Source: Microstegium vimineum
Taxonomy: Eukaryota > Streptophyta > Magnoliopsida > Poales > Poaceae
Length of the DNA: 64,000 bases
Direction: 5' to 3'
Assembly (NCBI GenBank): GCA_022036555.1
Contig: CM039120.1
Span: 14,399,291-14,463,290 of the forward strand
Below, piece by piece: positions 54,391-64,000 of this stretch (position 1 is the stretch's first letter; each line of letters starts with the position of its first letter). The translations under genes and the position numbers were made by a program. The notes beneath the pieces are model-generated. The model had not been told where the DNA came from. It saw nothing but the letters and a program-made list of their open reading frames with translations, and ran no database searches.

Positions 54391-55654
54391 TTATATTCTA
54401 TAATGAAGTTTGGTAGTTTAGCATATATTATTGGAGTTACAAAAGCAAGACAAGGTATAAGCATTAACATGTGTTTAAGGAAAAATTGCTCTCAAAATAG
54501 CGGGTTACTGCAATGCAGCCATCCAACGCTACGTGGTGATCACGGATCATCGACTAACGTGATAGTCATCTTACCAAGTGGGGTAGTAGAAGATAGCAAA
54601 ATTATGGAGCTTAACAAGTTAAAGAAACTAGAAGATAACAAGAGTTGAGCTTAGCAAGAATGAAGCAAGTATTCATAGCAATGGAACAAGTGTATAGACA
54701 AGATAACAAGTAGTAATGTAGATAACAAGTAGATTCTAGGATAACAAGTACATTCTAGGATAACAAGTGTAATAAATATCACTATGTACCAAGGCTGTCA
54801 CGTTATTGTCTCACTACACTGGTTTCTATCATCGAGCAATAATGAAATCCGCCCAATTGTGCAATCACTCCCAAGTATATATTGATACTAGAAGATTGCA
54901 CAATTCCAAGTTATCTCAAATGTAAACGAAGCAAGGCAACGGGTAACTCACAGAGGGTCAGCAGGAGCACCCAAGTTATCTGAATTTCCCAATCACACCC
55001 AAGATAAATACCAGAGGGTCAGCAGGACCACCACCAGGAAATTCCAAGAGCAAGAGAAAGAGCACCACAACACAGCACCACCAGCAGAACCACCAGTAGC
55101 ACAGCACCACAGAACAGTAGCACCAGCAGCAGGACAACACCACAAGCAGCACAACACCACCAGCAGCACAACACTGATGATGACAATAGCACACGACCAC
55201 CAGCAGAACAACATAGCACCACCAGCAGCAAGAGCACAACAGCAGCACCACAAGCAGCACAACACCGAGAGCGGCGGACGACGGGGAGGGGCAGAGGAGC
55301 CCGCGACAGCGGCAATGGCCCCCCGGAGCTAGTGTTCCGAGCGCTAGGGTTCGACGAGGATGGCGGTGGCAATGGCGGCGGTCGGACGACGAGGAGTGCG
55401 TGGGTCACCCTGCCCGGAGCTAGGGTTCGGCCGCGGGCGGATGACGATGACGGCGTGGGCTGCGGGCGGACGACGAGGACGGCCGCGGGCGGACGTCGAG
55501 GACGGCCACGTGAGGAGCAGAGGCATGGAGGAGAAGAGCACAGGCGCGGCGGCGGCAAAGGCGGCGACGGGGGAAAAAGGGCAGCCCTTCGGGGTAATGA
55601 AGCCAAAACCGCGGAGTTCAAATTTCAGACGCGGCACAGCGGGCCTTATATACA
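54391..55654 (-). other. Upstream region of the CACTA TnpA-like gene
   Basis: 54650-54780 has short direct repeats (GATAACAAGTA and CATTCTAGGATAACAAGT). 55010-55270 is a degenerate trinucleotide-type run of CACCAGCAGCACAACAC. 55280-55610 is a GC-rich stretch with GGCGGCGG/GACGACGAGGA repeats. The frames crossing it are low-complexity and I do not call them genes. Confidence 0.5.
55020..55265. repeat. (CAGCACC/CACCAGCAG)n low-complexity repeat
   Basis: Runs of CACCACCAGCAG, CAGCACAACACC and AGCACCACAAGCAGC with few interruptions on the plus strand. Confidence 0.7.
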
Positions 55655-55830
55655 CATTCATTTACCGCAGCGGGCAACATAAAAGCCCGCTGCGGTAAAT
55701 ATTTTCCGCAGCGGTCCCTTTATCCTGCCCGCTGCGGTAAATCATTTTCCGCAGCGGGCCCTTAGGTTGCCCGTTGTGGTAATATTTACCACAGCGGGCG
55801 TTGTATCCCGACCGTTGTGGTAATTAATTT
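55655..55830. repeat. Internal array of CACTA subterminal-type repeats
   Basis: Eight or so copies of ACCGCAGCGG, CCGCTGCGGT, TTCCGCAGCGG and the variants ACCACAGCGGG and CCGTTGTGGT within 176 bases, arranged as inverted pairs. It sits between the transposase and the TnpA-like gene, 9 kb from the left end and 4.6 kb from the right end, and has no CACTA terminus next to it. Confidence 0.85.
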
Positions 55831-56129
55831 TTGACTTCAAATTTTCAAACTTTAAAAGCTTTGACTTGAATTTTTGAGATTGTAAATGGATTCAAATAGA
55901 AAAGTGAAGAATACAAAGTTTGTCAACATCTATATTTATAACCAAGTTCACATGTCACAAACTTGTATTGGTTTACATTATTACAAAAAAAAGTGTGGCA
56001 CACATCTCATTTTGGTGCGGGAGCTTTCACGACCCTCTTCTCGTTACCACTCTGTGCCCAGGGCTTCATCTTGCTATGCTTGCAACTGACCTCGACAACC
56101 TTGATTTTCTTTTCATGATCTGTAAAAAG

Positions 56130-59100
56130 CTAGAGCTCCGCGTAGATGCTGTACTCGGGGCTTTGCACCCCATCAACTCCCACAATCCGTTGCTTTACGA
56201 ACACGACCGCGTGCTTCTTTGTATCCGGTGGATAGATATAGTACGCCACTTGCGCTACATTGGTTGCAAGTACCCATTGGTCGTCTTTGTAGCCTATGCT
56301 TTTGAGGTTCACGGTGGTTAACCCGTAATTGTCCACTACAACTGATTTCGGGTTGACCCAATGGCACTTGAAGTTTGTTATGCGTAAGTTGACTCCATAG
56401 TCGAGGTCCCATATTTGTTCGATCTGCCCATAGAATTGTGTCCTCTTTTGTGTCAACTCGTCTATGCCCTCATATCGAACACCACAGTTTTGTGCTGCAC
56501 TCTTGTTGCCCTTGTCTTTCATTTGAAACCTGTACCCCTTCACATCATACCCTTGCCACGTGGTGACTTGGGTCAACGGGCCTTGCGCAAGCTTCTTTAT
56601 AGTGTCACTATCATCATCAGGCGATATTTCTTGCTCTTTGATCCATTGTACAAAACTGTTCTTGTGCTCTTTCTGGACCCATTCCTCCATGCGCTTTCCA
56701 TCATGAGCGGTGCGAAGCTCTTCCAAGTGTTGTTCGACGTATTTTTCCAAGCTCACCAACTGATGGAGGATGCTATAATGAGCTTCTTCTACCTCTTTGT
56801 TAGGTATATCAGTGCGCACTTTACGGCCCACGCACCCTGTCCCTTCGGTTCTTCCCTCGTGCGGGTGAACATGCAACCCAATCGCCCTTGCGTCTTTAAT
56901 GTACCTCATATACCAATTGATTGACTCCTCGGTTGTGTACGCCTTGATCATAGAACCTTTAGGGTAAGCACGGTTATGGATGTACCTGTTCAAGGTGGAC
57001 ATGAAGCGCTCGTACGTCCACATCTGGTGTAGGTACACCGGGCCCAATTGCTCGATCTAGTCAACCATGTGCATCATCAGGTGTGGAATAATGTCAAAGA
57101 AAGCCGGTGGAAAGCACATCTCGAGCTAACAGGGGGTCTCCACGATGAACTCCTTTAAGGCAGGCAACTCTGCCTTATCGATGACCTTCTGCGTGATGAA
57201 GTTAAAGAAGTATGACATACGGGTTATCACCATCTTCACATATTCTGGACTGATAGCTCTTATCAATATTGGAAGGAACACCGTGAGCATGACGTGATAG
57301 TCATGTGAGTTGTAGCCGGTCATTGTGAGGTCTTTCATGGAGACCAGGCTCTTGATGTTGGAGGAGAAACTGGGCGGCACCTTGATACCCCTCATCAATT
57401 TGCAAAAAGTCACCTTCTCGGCATGCGTGAGGTTGTATGCAGCCAATGGAATATCAACTTTACTGTTCTGAGGCTTTCTAGGGTGGAGTTCCTTTCTAAT
57501 GCCCTGGTTGACAAGATCGGTCCGTGACTTGATCCCATCCTTTGTCTTGCCCGAGATGTCTAGCAGAATACCGATCATGCTCTCAAACACATTCTTCTCG
57601 AAGTGCATGCAGTCGATTGCATGGGGTGTATGTAGTGTTTTCCAGTACAACAGGTACTTGAAGAAGATCGACTTCTTCTTGAAAGGGATGACTGGGACAT
57701 CGTCATCAGGGATGCCTACTTGTCGCGCTTTCGCTTCCTAGTCGGTTTTGTCCCTTCCTCTGGTGGTTTCTTCTTCTTACCGAACTCGATGTCATACATA
57801 TCCTTCACCATCTCATACACCTTTGGCCCCCCACTTGCATTGGAAGTCGTTGTGGCTCATCCTTATTGTCAAAGTATTCATTCATATCACTTCTTCTATA
57901 CCTGTGTTTGTCCTTAAGAAACCTTCTATGTTGAGTGTACACCAGCTTGGTGGAACTCGAAAGGTAAGTGTAGCAAGTCCCGTCGATGCAAACTACACAT
58001 CCAGTCTTCCCTTTGATCTACCCCGATAGTGAGAAGAGACCGGGGCAATCAGTGATGGTGAGAAAGATGATGGCTTTAAGTGTGAAGCTTTGCTTTTTGT
58101 ACGCATCCATCATCTCGACCCCAACATCGAATAGCATCTGCATTTCCTCCATGAGCGGCTCTAGGAGGACATCTATATCATTGTCGGGCTGCCTCGGTCC
58201 AGAGATAAACATCGTCAACATAAGGTACCTGCGCTTTAGACACACCCATGGAGGTAGGTTGTAGATGCTAAGGACGACTGGCCAAGTACTGTGCAAGCTG
58301 CTTAGCTCACCGAACGGGTTCATCCCATTGGTACTCAGCGCGAACTAGACATGTCTGGCCTCATCACGAAACTCAAGGTACTCCTTCTCGAAATCCTTCC
58401 ACTGCTGTGCATCAGAGGGGTGTCGTAGCTTGCCATCGTTCTTGACCCAATCAGGAGATGCATGCATGACATCAGCTTCGCATCCTCTGGATTCTTGAAC
58501 AGTGCACGTAGACGATCGACCACAGGTAGGTACCACACGGATAGCGCGGGGCTTTTCCTTAGCATGTAACCTTCTTATTCCTCGTCTTGCTGAGCTGAGA
58601 TCTGCTTGGCCGCAACACTAGGCTTCTTCTTGTTGTTGTTTGGAAGAATGTCGTCAGCATCCACACGGCAACCGACATTCCTCTTGTACCGACTGAATCC
58701 ACATTTTGGCCAACTAGTCATGTTCTCATACTTCTCGCCCCGGTACATGATGCAGTGGTTAGGGCAGGCATCAAACTTTCTAACTTTCATCGCCACTAGA
58801 CGGATCAGCTTCTTCGCTCGATATGTATTAGCTTGCACCTTGTTACCTCGCGTACGGTACGTCGTAGAAAGGTAGCTTAACAACTCGTTGAAGCCAATGT
58901 TTGACTAACCATGTGGAGCCTTCATCATCGGCATATGGAGGTTGAAACGGAGCGCCGTGCACCCCTCCGAACATTTTCCACCATCCTGGTACAGAGGATC
59001 AATTGCCGCCTGCTTCATCTCCCTGAAATTCTCCAACCACTTTGGGTTGCCAAACAGAACATCATCCTCGTCGATGTGGTTGACTAGATCCTCAAAGAGC

Positions 59101-59579
59101 TGGACATCTTCGGGTTCCCTCATAGTAGCATCTTCAGTAGTGTCACCGTCGTTGGCACCATCATCTGGAATGTTCTCGAGCAAATCTTCAACTGTGATGT
59201 AGTCACGAGAATTGTTGCCATCGTTGGTGGCGGCTGGCACTGGAACGGAAGGTGGTGGTGGTCGAACATGATCTTGGTTGTTCACCATCGCCGTCGACGA
59301 GCTCACTCCAAATACACCGCAACTCGCATCGAGACTTTGTTCACCATGAGAATTCCAAACCGTGTAACCCTCCATAAACCCGTTGACAATCAGATGTGAT
59401 TGCACCGTACCATCTGGGTAGCCTCTGAGGTTCCGACATTTAGAACATGGACATACGGTTGTCGTCCGCTTCAAACTAGCACGATGAGATTTCGCAGCTG
59501 CCATAAACTTTATCAATTCGCTAAGGTACCGGAGATCAAGCACTCTATTAATGTGGTACATCCATTCGGACCTGTCCAT
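56130..59579 (-). pseudogene. CACTA TNP2-like (TnpD) transposase
   Basis: The catalytic transposase of CACTA elements. Start ATG 59579; order from the N-terminus: a Cys-rich transposase-associated domain (TVCPCSKCRNLRGYPDGTVQ), TNP2 core (FDACPNHCIMYRGEKYENMT, CGFSRYKRNVGCRVD), the block WKDFEKEYLEFRDEARHV, then NPFGELSSLHSTWPVVL and YNLPPWVC, the block DCMHFEKNVFESMIGILLDI, and the YWKTLHTPHAIDC start. C-terminal DUF4218/DUF4216-like parts follow (57047-56130: QMWTYERFMSTLNRYIHNRA, KCHWVNPKSVVVDNYGL, YYIYPPDTKKHAVVFVKQ). Stops and frame changes at about 58570, 58335, 58020, 57700, 57125, 57055 and 56130 break it into pieces. Introns cannot be separated from decay without transcripts. Confidence 0.85.
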
Positions 59580-60224
59580 CGTAGCTTAACACATGACAAA
59601 ACAACAAAGTGGTATATAAAAAAAATAGATCTACTTCGTCATGAATCTAGACACACATGATGAGACATATATCGCACTAAAAAGTGAGAATAAAAGAGAG
59701 AAATAGGTGTGCGGAAGAGCAATCATGTACCTCTTATTGTCCTCTCCTCCCCAAATCAATGCTCTAAAACTCAATTTGATGATTTAGTGAAAAATTTGGC
59801 AATAACTCCGCCCCCAACAAGATGAGAGATCAAGACGTACAAAACTTAGCCACACCGGTGAATCTAGATTAAAAAACACATGTTTTATATGATCTAGTAC
59901 ATAGATCTATGAAGAATCTAGACCAAAAACACAAACTAGATCTAGATCCATACATGGTGGATCCCATAGATCCAGATCTAGATCCACATGATGAGGAATT
60001 GCACTAAAAAGAGAGAAAACGAGGGAGAGAGGGGTGGGAGAGAAATCATGTACCTCTATTCGTGTCCTACTCGTCCAAATCAAAGCTCTAAAACTGAATT
60101 TGAAGATTTGGTCAAAAATTCGGGCAAAACCTCCCCCCCCCCCACCCACGTTTTGCAACAGGAGAAGTCGTGGGGAAGAATGAGGGAGGGATGCTGCTAT
60201 ATATAGGGAGGGGATAACCACAAC
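59580..60224 (-). other. CACTA transposase leader region
   Basis: AT-rich with two similar blocks (59670-59820 and 59993-60130) that share AAAAGAGAGAAA, AATCATGTACCTCTAT and AATTTGA.GATTT, where the point is variable. A TATA-like TATATATAG lies at about 60199-60207 and its reverse is a possible minus-strand promoter. A run of ten C is at 60131-60140. Confidence 0.5.
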
Positions 60225-60431
60225 GGGCAACTTAATATGCCCGCTGCGGTAAACGACCATCTACCGCAGTGGGCGCTTTATGCTGCCCGCTGCGGTAAAT
60301 GGAATAACCGCAGCGGGCAACGCAGTGGCCAGCTGCCCAAGCTGGCCACCGATTTACCGCAGCGGGCGCTTAAGATGTCCGCTTCCGGGCGCTAAAGGCC
60401 AGCGCTGCGGTAAATGAATCATGTAGTAGTG
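60225..60431. repeat. CACTA right subterminal repeat array
   Basis: Six to seven ACCGCAGCGG/CCGCTGCGGT-type motifs in inverted pairs, ending in the terminus ...CATGTAGTAGTG. Confidence 0.85.
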
Positions 60432-61304
60432 CGACGCGCGATCCCTGATCCCGCGCCGCCACGTCCGGCGATCCCGGATGCGACTCCGCGCCATCCCGTC
60501 CGGCCACGATCAGCTTGGCCAGCCGGCCAGTCGAGCCGGCCTGCTTTGTTCTGATTAGGCATTTGTAATTTTTTCGATGGCAAGCGCAACTCGTTGAATC
60601 ATGGCTAATTGGCAATACAGTGTTGCTTCGTCAGCCTGCTCTGTTGAGATCGTGGCCCCGTGTTTCTCTTTCGCAGCGGCGAATAGAGCCGAGCCGTACA
60701 ACTCCGGGAGCATGACGTCATGACCCATGAGAAGAAACTGTAACCTAAACCTGTAATGCACTTCATTCAGGCTGTCAGTTATTATCCTGTGGCATATTTG
60801 CAGATTTAACCATGCATAATACTTAAGTTAATGAATAGAAATAGGGATTTGAAACAGATTAGATTCACAGTACAGGCCCAATTTATTGTCAGGAAAACAG
60901 CAAGTTAGATCACAATTATCAAAGTTGAGTGTTCAGTATTGCGGTACATGGTGCTAACCAAGCTTTCGTCTCATTTGATGGCAAAGGCGTGCTAGCCAAA
61001 GGACAATGCGCAAATTCATAGAATCATCATATGGTACTACATTTGATGTCAAAACTTGATTTGCTTTCCTTTTTTATTTGAACATGTGTGAATCGTAGAA
61101 CAGTTCTTAAATATTATTCAAACAAGAAGATCAAATAAAAAACTATGGGGCTGAAGTATGATTTGGAAGTGTTTGGTGAAGGGTACAGAAACTTGAAATA
61201 TCAGTCAACAACATTGTTTGGGCAGTTGCGTGCATCATGACCCGCAACTTGCTTACATTTTCCACATTTCCGTTTACCCTGTCCTCCACTTCCAGCATTC
61301 TTCT
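60432..61304 (-). pseudogene. Host-like fragment with a CCHC zinc knuckle, interrupted by an LTR
   Basis: At 61200-61304 the minus strand reads GQGKRKCGKCKQVAGHDARN then a further CPNN and stop; this is a CX2CX4HX4C knuckle with a basic lead-in, as found at the C-terminus of FAR1/FHY3-related and MULE-derived proteins. The frame is cut by the LTR that begins at 61305. A second possible exon at 60761-60555 (68 codons, ending VALAIEKITNA) has no known motif. The GC-rich 60432-60540 is the far side of the CACTA target. I cannot prove that these belong to one gene. Confidence 0.35.
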
Positions 61305-62903
61305 TGAAAGGATCAAGATGCCCAAGAGGGGGGTGAATTGGGCTCTTTTTAACTTCTAAGCAAGAATTAAACCTATCAAGAGCCAATTAACCCCCTAGTG
61401 TTTTTCCCAAGTGTGTCATATCTACACAAGCAAGACATGGCAAGGAAAGCGGTAAAGCCCTATGCAATTCTACTCAAGCAACAAGAATATAACGCGGAAT
61501 GTAAAGCTTGAATGTAATTGCAATAAGGAGATGGAGGAAGGAGAAAAGACACGATGACGTTTTGCCGAGGTATCGAGGAGTCGACACTCCCCCTAGTCCT
61601 CGTTGGAGCACCGGCGCAAGGGTATCGCTCCCCCTTAGTCCGTGCAAGGACTAAGTGCTCTCTACGGGCTGATTCTTCGCCACTCCGGCTCGGTGAATCG
61701 CCCACAACCGATCACAATCGAACTTGGGTCATCCACAAGGAACACCACCGGATGATCACCAAGCAAACCTCCGCGAAGCCATCTAGGTGATGTCGATCAC
61801 CAAGAGTAACAATCACTAACTCTCACTTGACCAATGCTAGTCTAGTGATTGAATGGATGCACACTTGCTAACTCTAAGCAACTAGTGAGAATCAAAACAT
61901 GGAATTGCAATTCACACTCTCACTAGGGATCTTGCACAACTTGCACTCTCACAAGTGAATCTCAGCAATTGGAATGGGAAAGAGTAAGTCCATGGGGCTG
62001 GTGGAAGAGTATAAATACCTCCCAAGCTAAGCCCCAACCGTTAGGCACAAATTGTGCCTTTCTACGTCACTCCGGACGCTACTTCAATGTGGGATCCAGA
62101 CCATCAAGCATGCGTCCGGACCCCCTTAGATTTCTGAACTCAGCACTGAATTGCCTGCAGTCCGGACGCAGAACACAGTCCGGACGCAAGGCTCCAGACC
62201 ACGTCCGGACTAAACAACCGTCTCTAGAACTCTCTATGTAGGGTCTGAACCCTACTTGGCGTTCGGACTCTACACACCGGACAGCGTCCGGATCAATTTT
62301 GCCAGACTGGAGCTCTCTGGATTGGGTTCGGACTCTATAGCGTGTCCGGACCCAACACTGTTCATAGCGTCCGGATCACTTGCAACAAGCAGAGCAAAGC
62401 CTAGGGTCTGGACGCACATCCGATGGTCTGGACCTGGGGTAACATTGCGCCGGGACCCTCCTTTTCGGGGCCGATAAACTCATTTCCCTTTCAGGGAAGT
62501 TTTTTAAAAGGGCCCAAAGGGACTATTCCTATAGTTTTCCGAGTGCTATTTCAACAAGTGTGCACCACACCTAATCACAAGCCTTTCCTGGGTCAAGCTA
62601 CTAGATAAAACCCCTCTTAAAAAGTACGCCCAAAAGGGAAAAATAAAGGTGCAAAACCAAACCCTAATTGCCCTCTCAACCCCCAAACAACATTTAAACC
62701 TAGTCTATGCTTAAACCCTTTTCGCCGATCCTTTAAAAACCGAAAAAAACCCAAATACGGGCACATATACATGATATTCCAATCAACCCCCCAAATTACC
62801 ATAAACCTAACACTTTCTTATTGCCTCTGCAAAACACACGTTAGTCATGGTAATCTTTCATTGTCGTTTAAACACCGAAACACTAGGGGCCTAGATGCTT
62901 TCA
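61305..62903 (-). mobile_element. SIRE-like copia LTR, minus orientation (1599 bp)
   Basis: The plus strand begins TGAAAGGATCAAGATGCCC, the reverse of the left-edge LTR end, and ends AGATGCTTTCA. The minus-strand polypurine tract (ATCTCCCTCTTTTTTGG on plus, 62904-62920) adjoins it, so this is a 3' LTR whose internal region lies to the right. The minus-strand TATA box is the reverse of TATAAATA at 62010-62017. A cluster of GTCCGGAC/CGTCCGGA motifs lies just upstream of it at about 62065-62440. Bases 62440-62900 look of poor quality. Confidence 0.75.
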
Positions 62904-63345
62904 ATCTCCCTCTTTTTTGGGGATTGATGACAATACGCCATAGAGTATGATAAGAGAGTTTTATTTTTGGTTTTTAAATATTTGGCTTATTTTAAAACAT
63001 GGGTTAGTGAATATGAAAGAATAATACATGCTTAAATAATTTCCCAAACCAAAAACATGTACTGAGGAAATGAATTTAAAAAGCAAGTACATGAATTGCT
63101 TAACCACAGATTTTATATCAAAGAAAAGCCCCGGAAGCATATCAAGGGGCCCAAAAACATGTGACATAACATATATGAGAAACCAAATTTTGTCACAAGG
63201 GAAGTGTATCATCACCAAAAAAAAGCAAGAAGGGTAAACATGATCATGAGTACAGAGAAGTAAGCACATCAAAAAACCGAGTTTTCCCCCCCTCTCTCAA
63301 CTCCCCCCCCATCTCTTTCATAAATCTCACTCTCTCCCCCCCCTT
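62904..63345 (-). other. Internal 3' region of the right-hand copia element, contig end
   Basis: No gene is visible. Homopolymer runs and C/T tracts (63283-63345) rise toward the gap, as expected at a low-quality contig end. Confidence 0.4.
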
Positions 63346-63445
63346 NNNNNNNNNNNNNNNNNNNNNNNNNNNNNNNNNNNNNNNNNNNNNNNNNNNNNNN
63401 NNNNNNNNNNNNNNNNNNNNNNNNNNNNNNNNNNNNNNNNNNNNN
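63346..63445. other. Assembly gap of 100 N
   Basis: Exactly 100 N, the conventional size for a gap of unknown length. Confidence 0.98.
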
Positions 63446-64000
63446 TTGAATGGACTTGGGCTCAACCAAATGGCGTCGGCCGATGTGGTGCGCAAGATAC
63501 TTTGTGTCTTGCCAATTGACAAGTATAGCCACATCGTCACGGTTCTTCACCAAGGGGATCTCTCCACCGCTACACCAACACAAGTCTTGGGCAAGATCAA
63601 TGCTCATGAGATGTACATGAAGATTGGTGATGGCGGCTCTTCATCCTCCTCCAAGAAGAAAGAAAAAGAGAAGGAGGAGAAGAAGGACTTGGCTCTCAAG
63701 GCATCCTCTTCGGAGAAGTGCAAGATGCAATTTGTGTATGAGAGCGCAAGTGATGATGAAGATGATGACAACGTTGCCCTCATGGTGAAGAATACCACAA
63801 AGATGTTGAAGAGGCTAAACAAGAATGGAGTCAAGTTTGACTCAAAGAAGAAGAAGTTCTTCACAAGCTCTTCAAGGAAGCCCCTCTCCAAGATGGATTG
63901 CTACAATTGTGGAAAGCTTGGACACTTGGCTCATGCTTGCCCCGAAGAGAAGAAAGAAAAGTACAAGAACAAGAAATTCAACAACAAGTTCAAGTACAAC
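63446..64000 (+). CDS. Copia gag, partial, SIRE-like
   Basis: Open across the gap edge to the window end, in the plus frame that begins with the bases after the gap. Gag features: LRK-type helix (ADVVRKILCVLPIDKYSHIV), an LGKINAHEMYMKI block typical of UBN2 gag, a Ser/Lys-rich linker (SSSSSKKKEKEKEEKKD), an acidic SASDDEDDDNVALMV segment, and the zinc knuckle CYNCGKLGHLAHAC (CX2CX4HX4C) at about 63899-63940. No stop is seen up to 64000. It lies in opposite orientation to the LTR left of the gap, so it belongs to another element, or the scaffold join is wrong. Confidence 0.75.
   Translation, partial: MNGLGLNQMASADVVRKILCVLPIDKYSHIVTVLHQGDLSTATPTQVLGKINAHEMYMKIGDGGSSSSSKKKEKEKEEKKDLALKASSSEKCKMQFVYESASDDEDDDNVALMVKNTTKMLKRLNKNGVKFDSKKKKFFTSSSRKPLSKMDCYNCGKLGHLAHACPEEKKEKYKNKKFNNKFKYN

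Larger units (their letters stand above)
46424..60431 (-). mobile_element. CACTA transposon, 14.0 kb
   Basis: Termini CACTACTATAGAATTATTT (left) and, in reverse, CACTACTACATGATTCATTT (right) both lead into ACCGCAGCGG subterminal repeats. The 3-bp duplication is perfect: CGA at 46421-46423 and 60432-60434. All gene remnants are on the minus strand: TNP2-like transposase (59579-56130), Transposase_24-type gene (54390-52548), and a Ulp1-like protease (48740-46920). A 3.8 kb solo LTR interrupts it, so the original length was about 10.2 kb. Every gene has stops or frame breaks, so the copy is not autonomous. Confidence 0.9.

Noticed and set aside
1..64000. tRNA, rRNA or other structured RNA genes
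   Set aside because: Read by eye, no cloverleaf with A and B boxes and no rRNA-like segment was found; the tRNA-like motif at 5621 is a primer binding site.

Overview
This window is nuclear DNA from a grass (Poaceae). A panicoid such as a maize, sorghum or sugarcane relative is my guess and is not proven. The evidence is one spliced cereal-type alpha-amylase gene set in tens of kilobases of nested plant transposons: copia elements with SIRE-like LTRs, a Tat-type Ty3/gypsy element, a CACTA element and several MITEs. A run of exactly 100 N (63346-63445) shows it is a draft scaffold.

Layout. 1-3000: tail and 3' LTR of a SIRE-like copia element that starts before the window. 3203-20812: a minus-strand copia element (element 2), truncated at its 5' end. 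Its 3' LTR is cut into three pieces (3203-3661, 14782-15356, 16565-17498) by a nested plus-strand copia element of the same family (element 1, 3662-14781) and by a solo LTR (15357-16564). Element 1 itself carries a solo LTR at 7129-9054. 20813-21313: a CACTA end fragment fused to element 2. 21314-27390: a truncated LTR and at least four MITE or fold-back insertions. 27391-30088: the only host gene I can support, an AMY1-type alpha-amylase with four exons and a one-base insertion in exon 2. 30089-46151: a 16 kb minus-strand Tat-like gypsy element, flanked by a near-perfect 5-bp duplication, with gag, protease, RT, RNase H and integrase remnants and a decayed, spliced plus-strand antisense gene. 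46424-60431: a 14 kb CACTA element with a perfect CGA target duplication, carrying a TNP2-like transposase, a Transposase_24-type gene and a Ulp1-like cysteine protease, all on the minus strand, and split by a 3.8 kb solo LTR. 60432-61304: a short host-like stretch with a zinc-knuckle fragment. 61305-64000: a minus-strand SIRE-like LTR, the assembly gap, and the start of a plus-strand copia gag.

Nearly every transposon gene contains stops, frameshifts or deletions, so none looks autonomous. If the insertions are removed, the host sequence reads: alpha-amylase, its 3' flank (46152-46423), then the zinc-knuckle fragment. The most unusual items are the spliced antisense gene with a duplicated promoter block inside the gypsy element, the Ulp1-bearing CACTA with a third internal block of its terminal repeats, the recurrent palindrome clusters just upstream of LTR TATA boxes, and the frameshifted amylase closely hemmed in by transposons.
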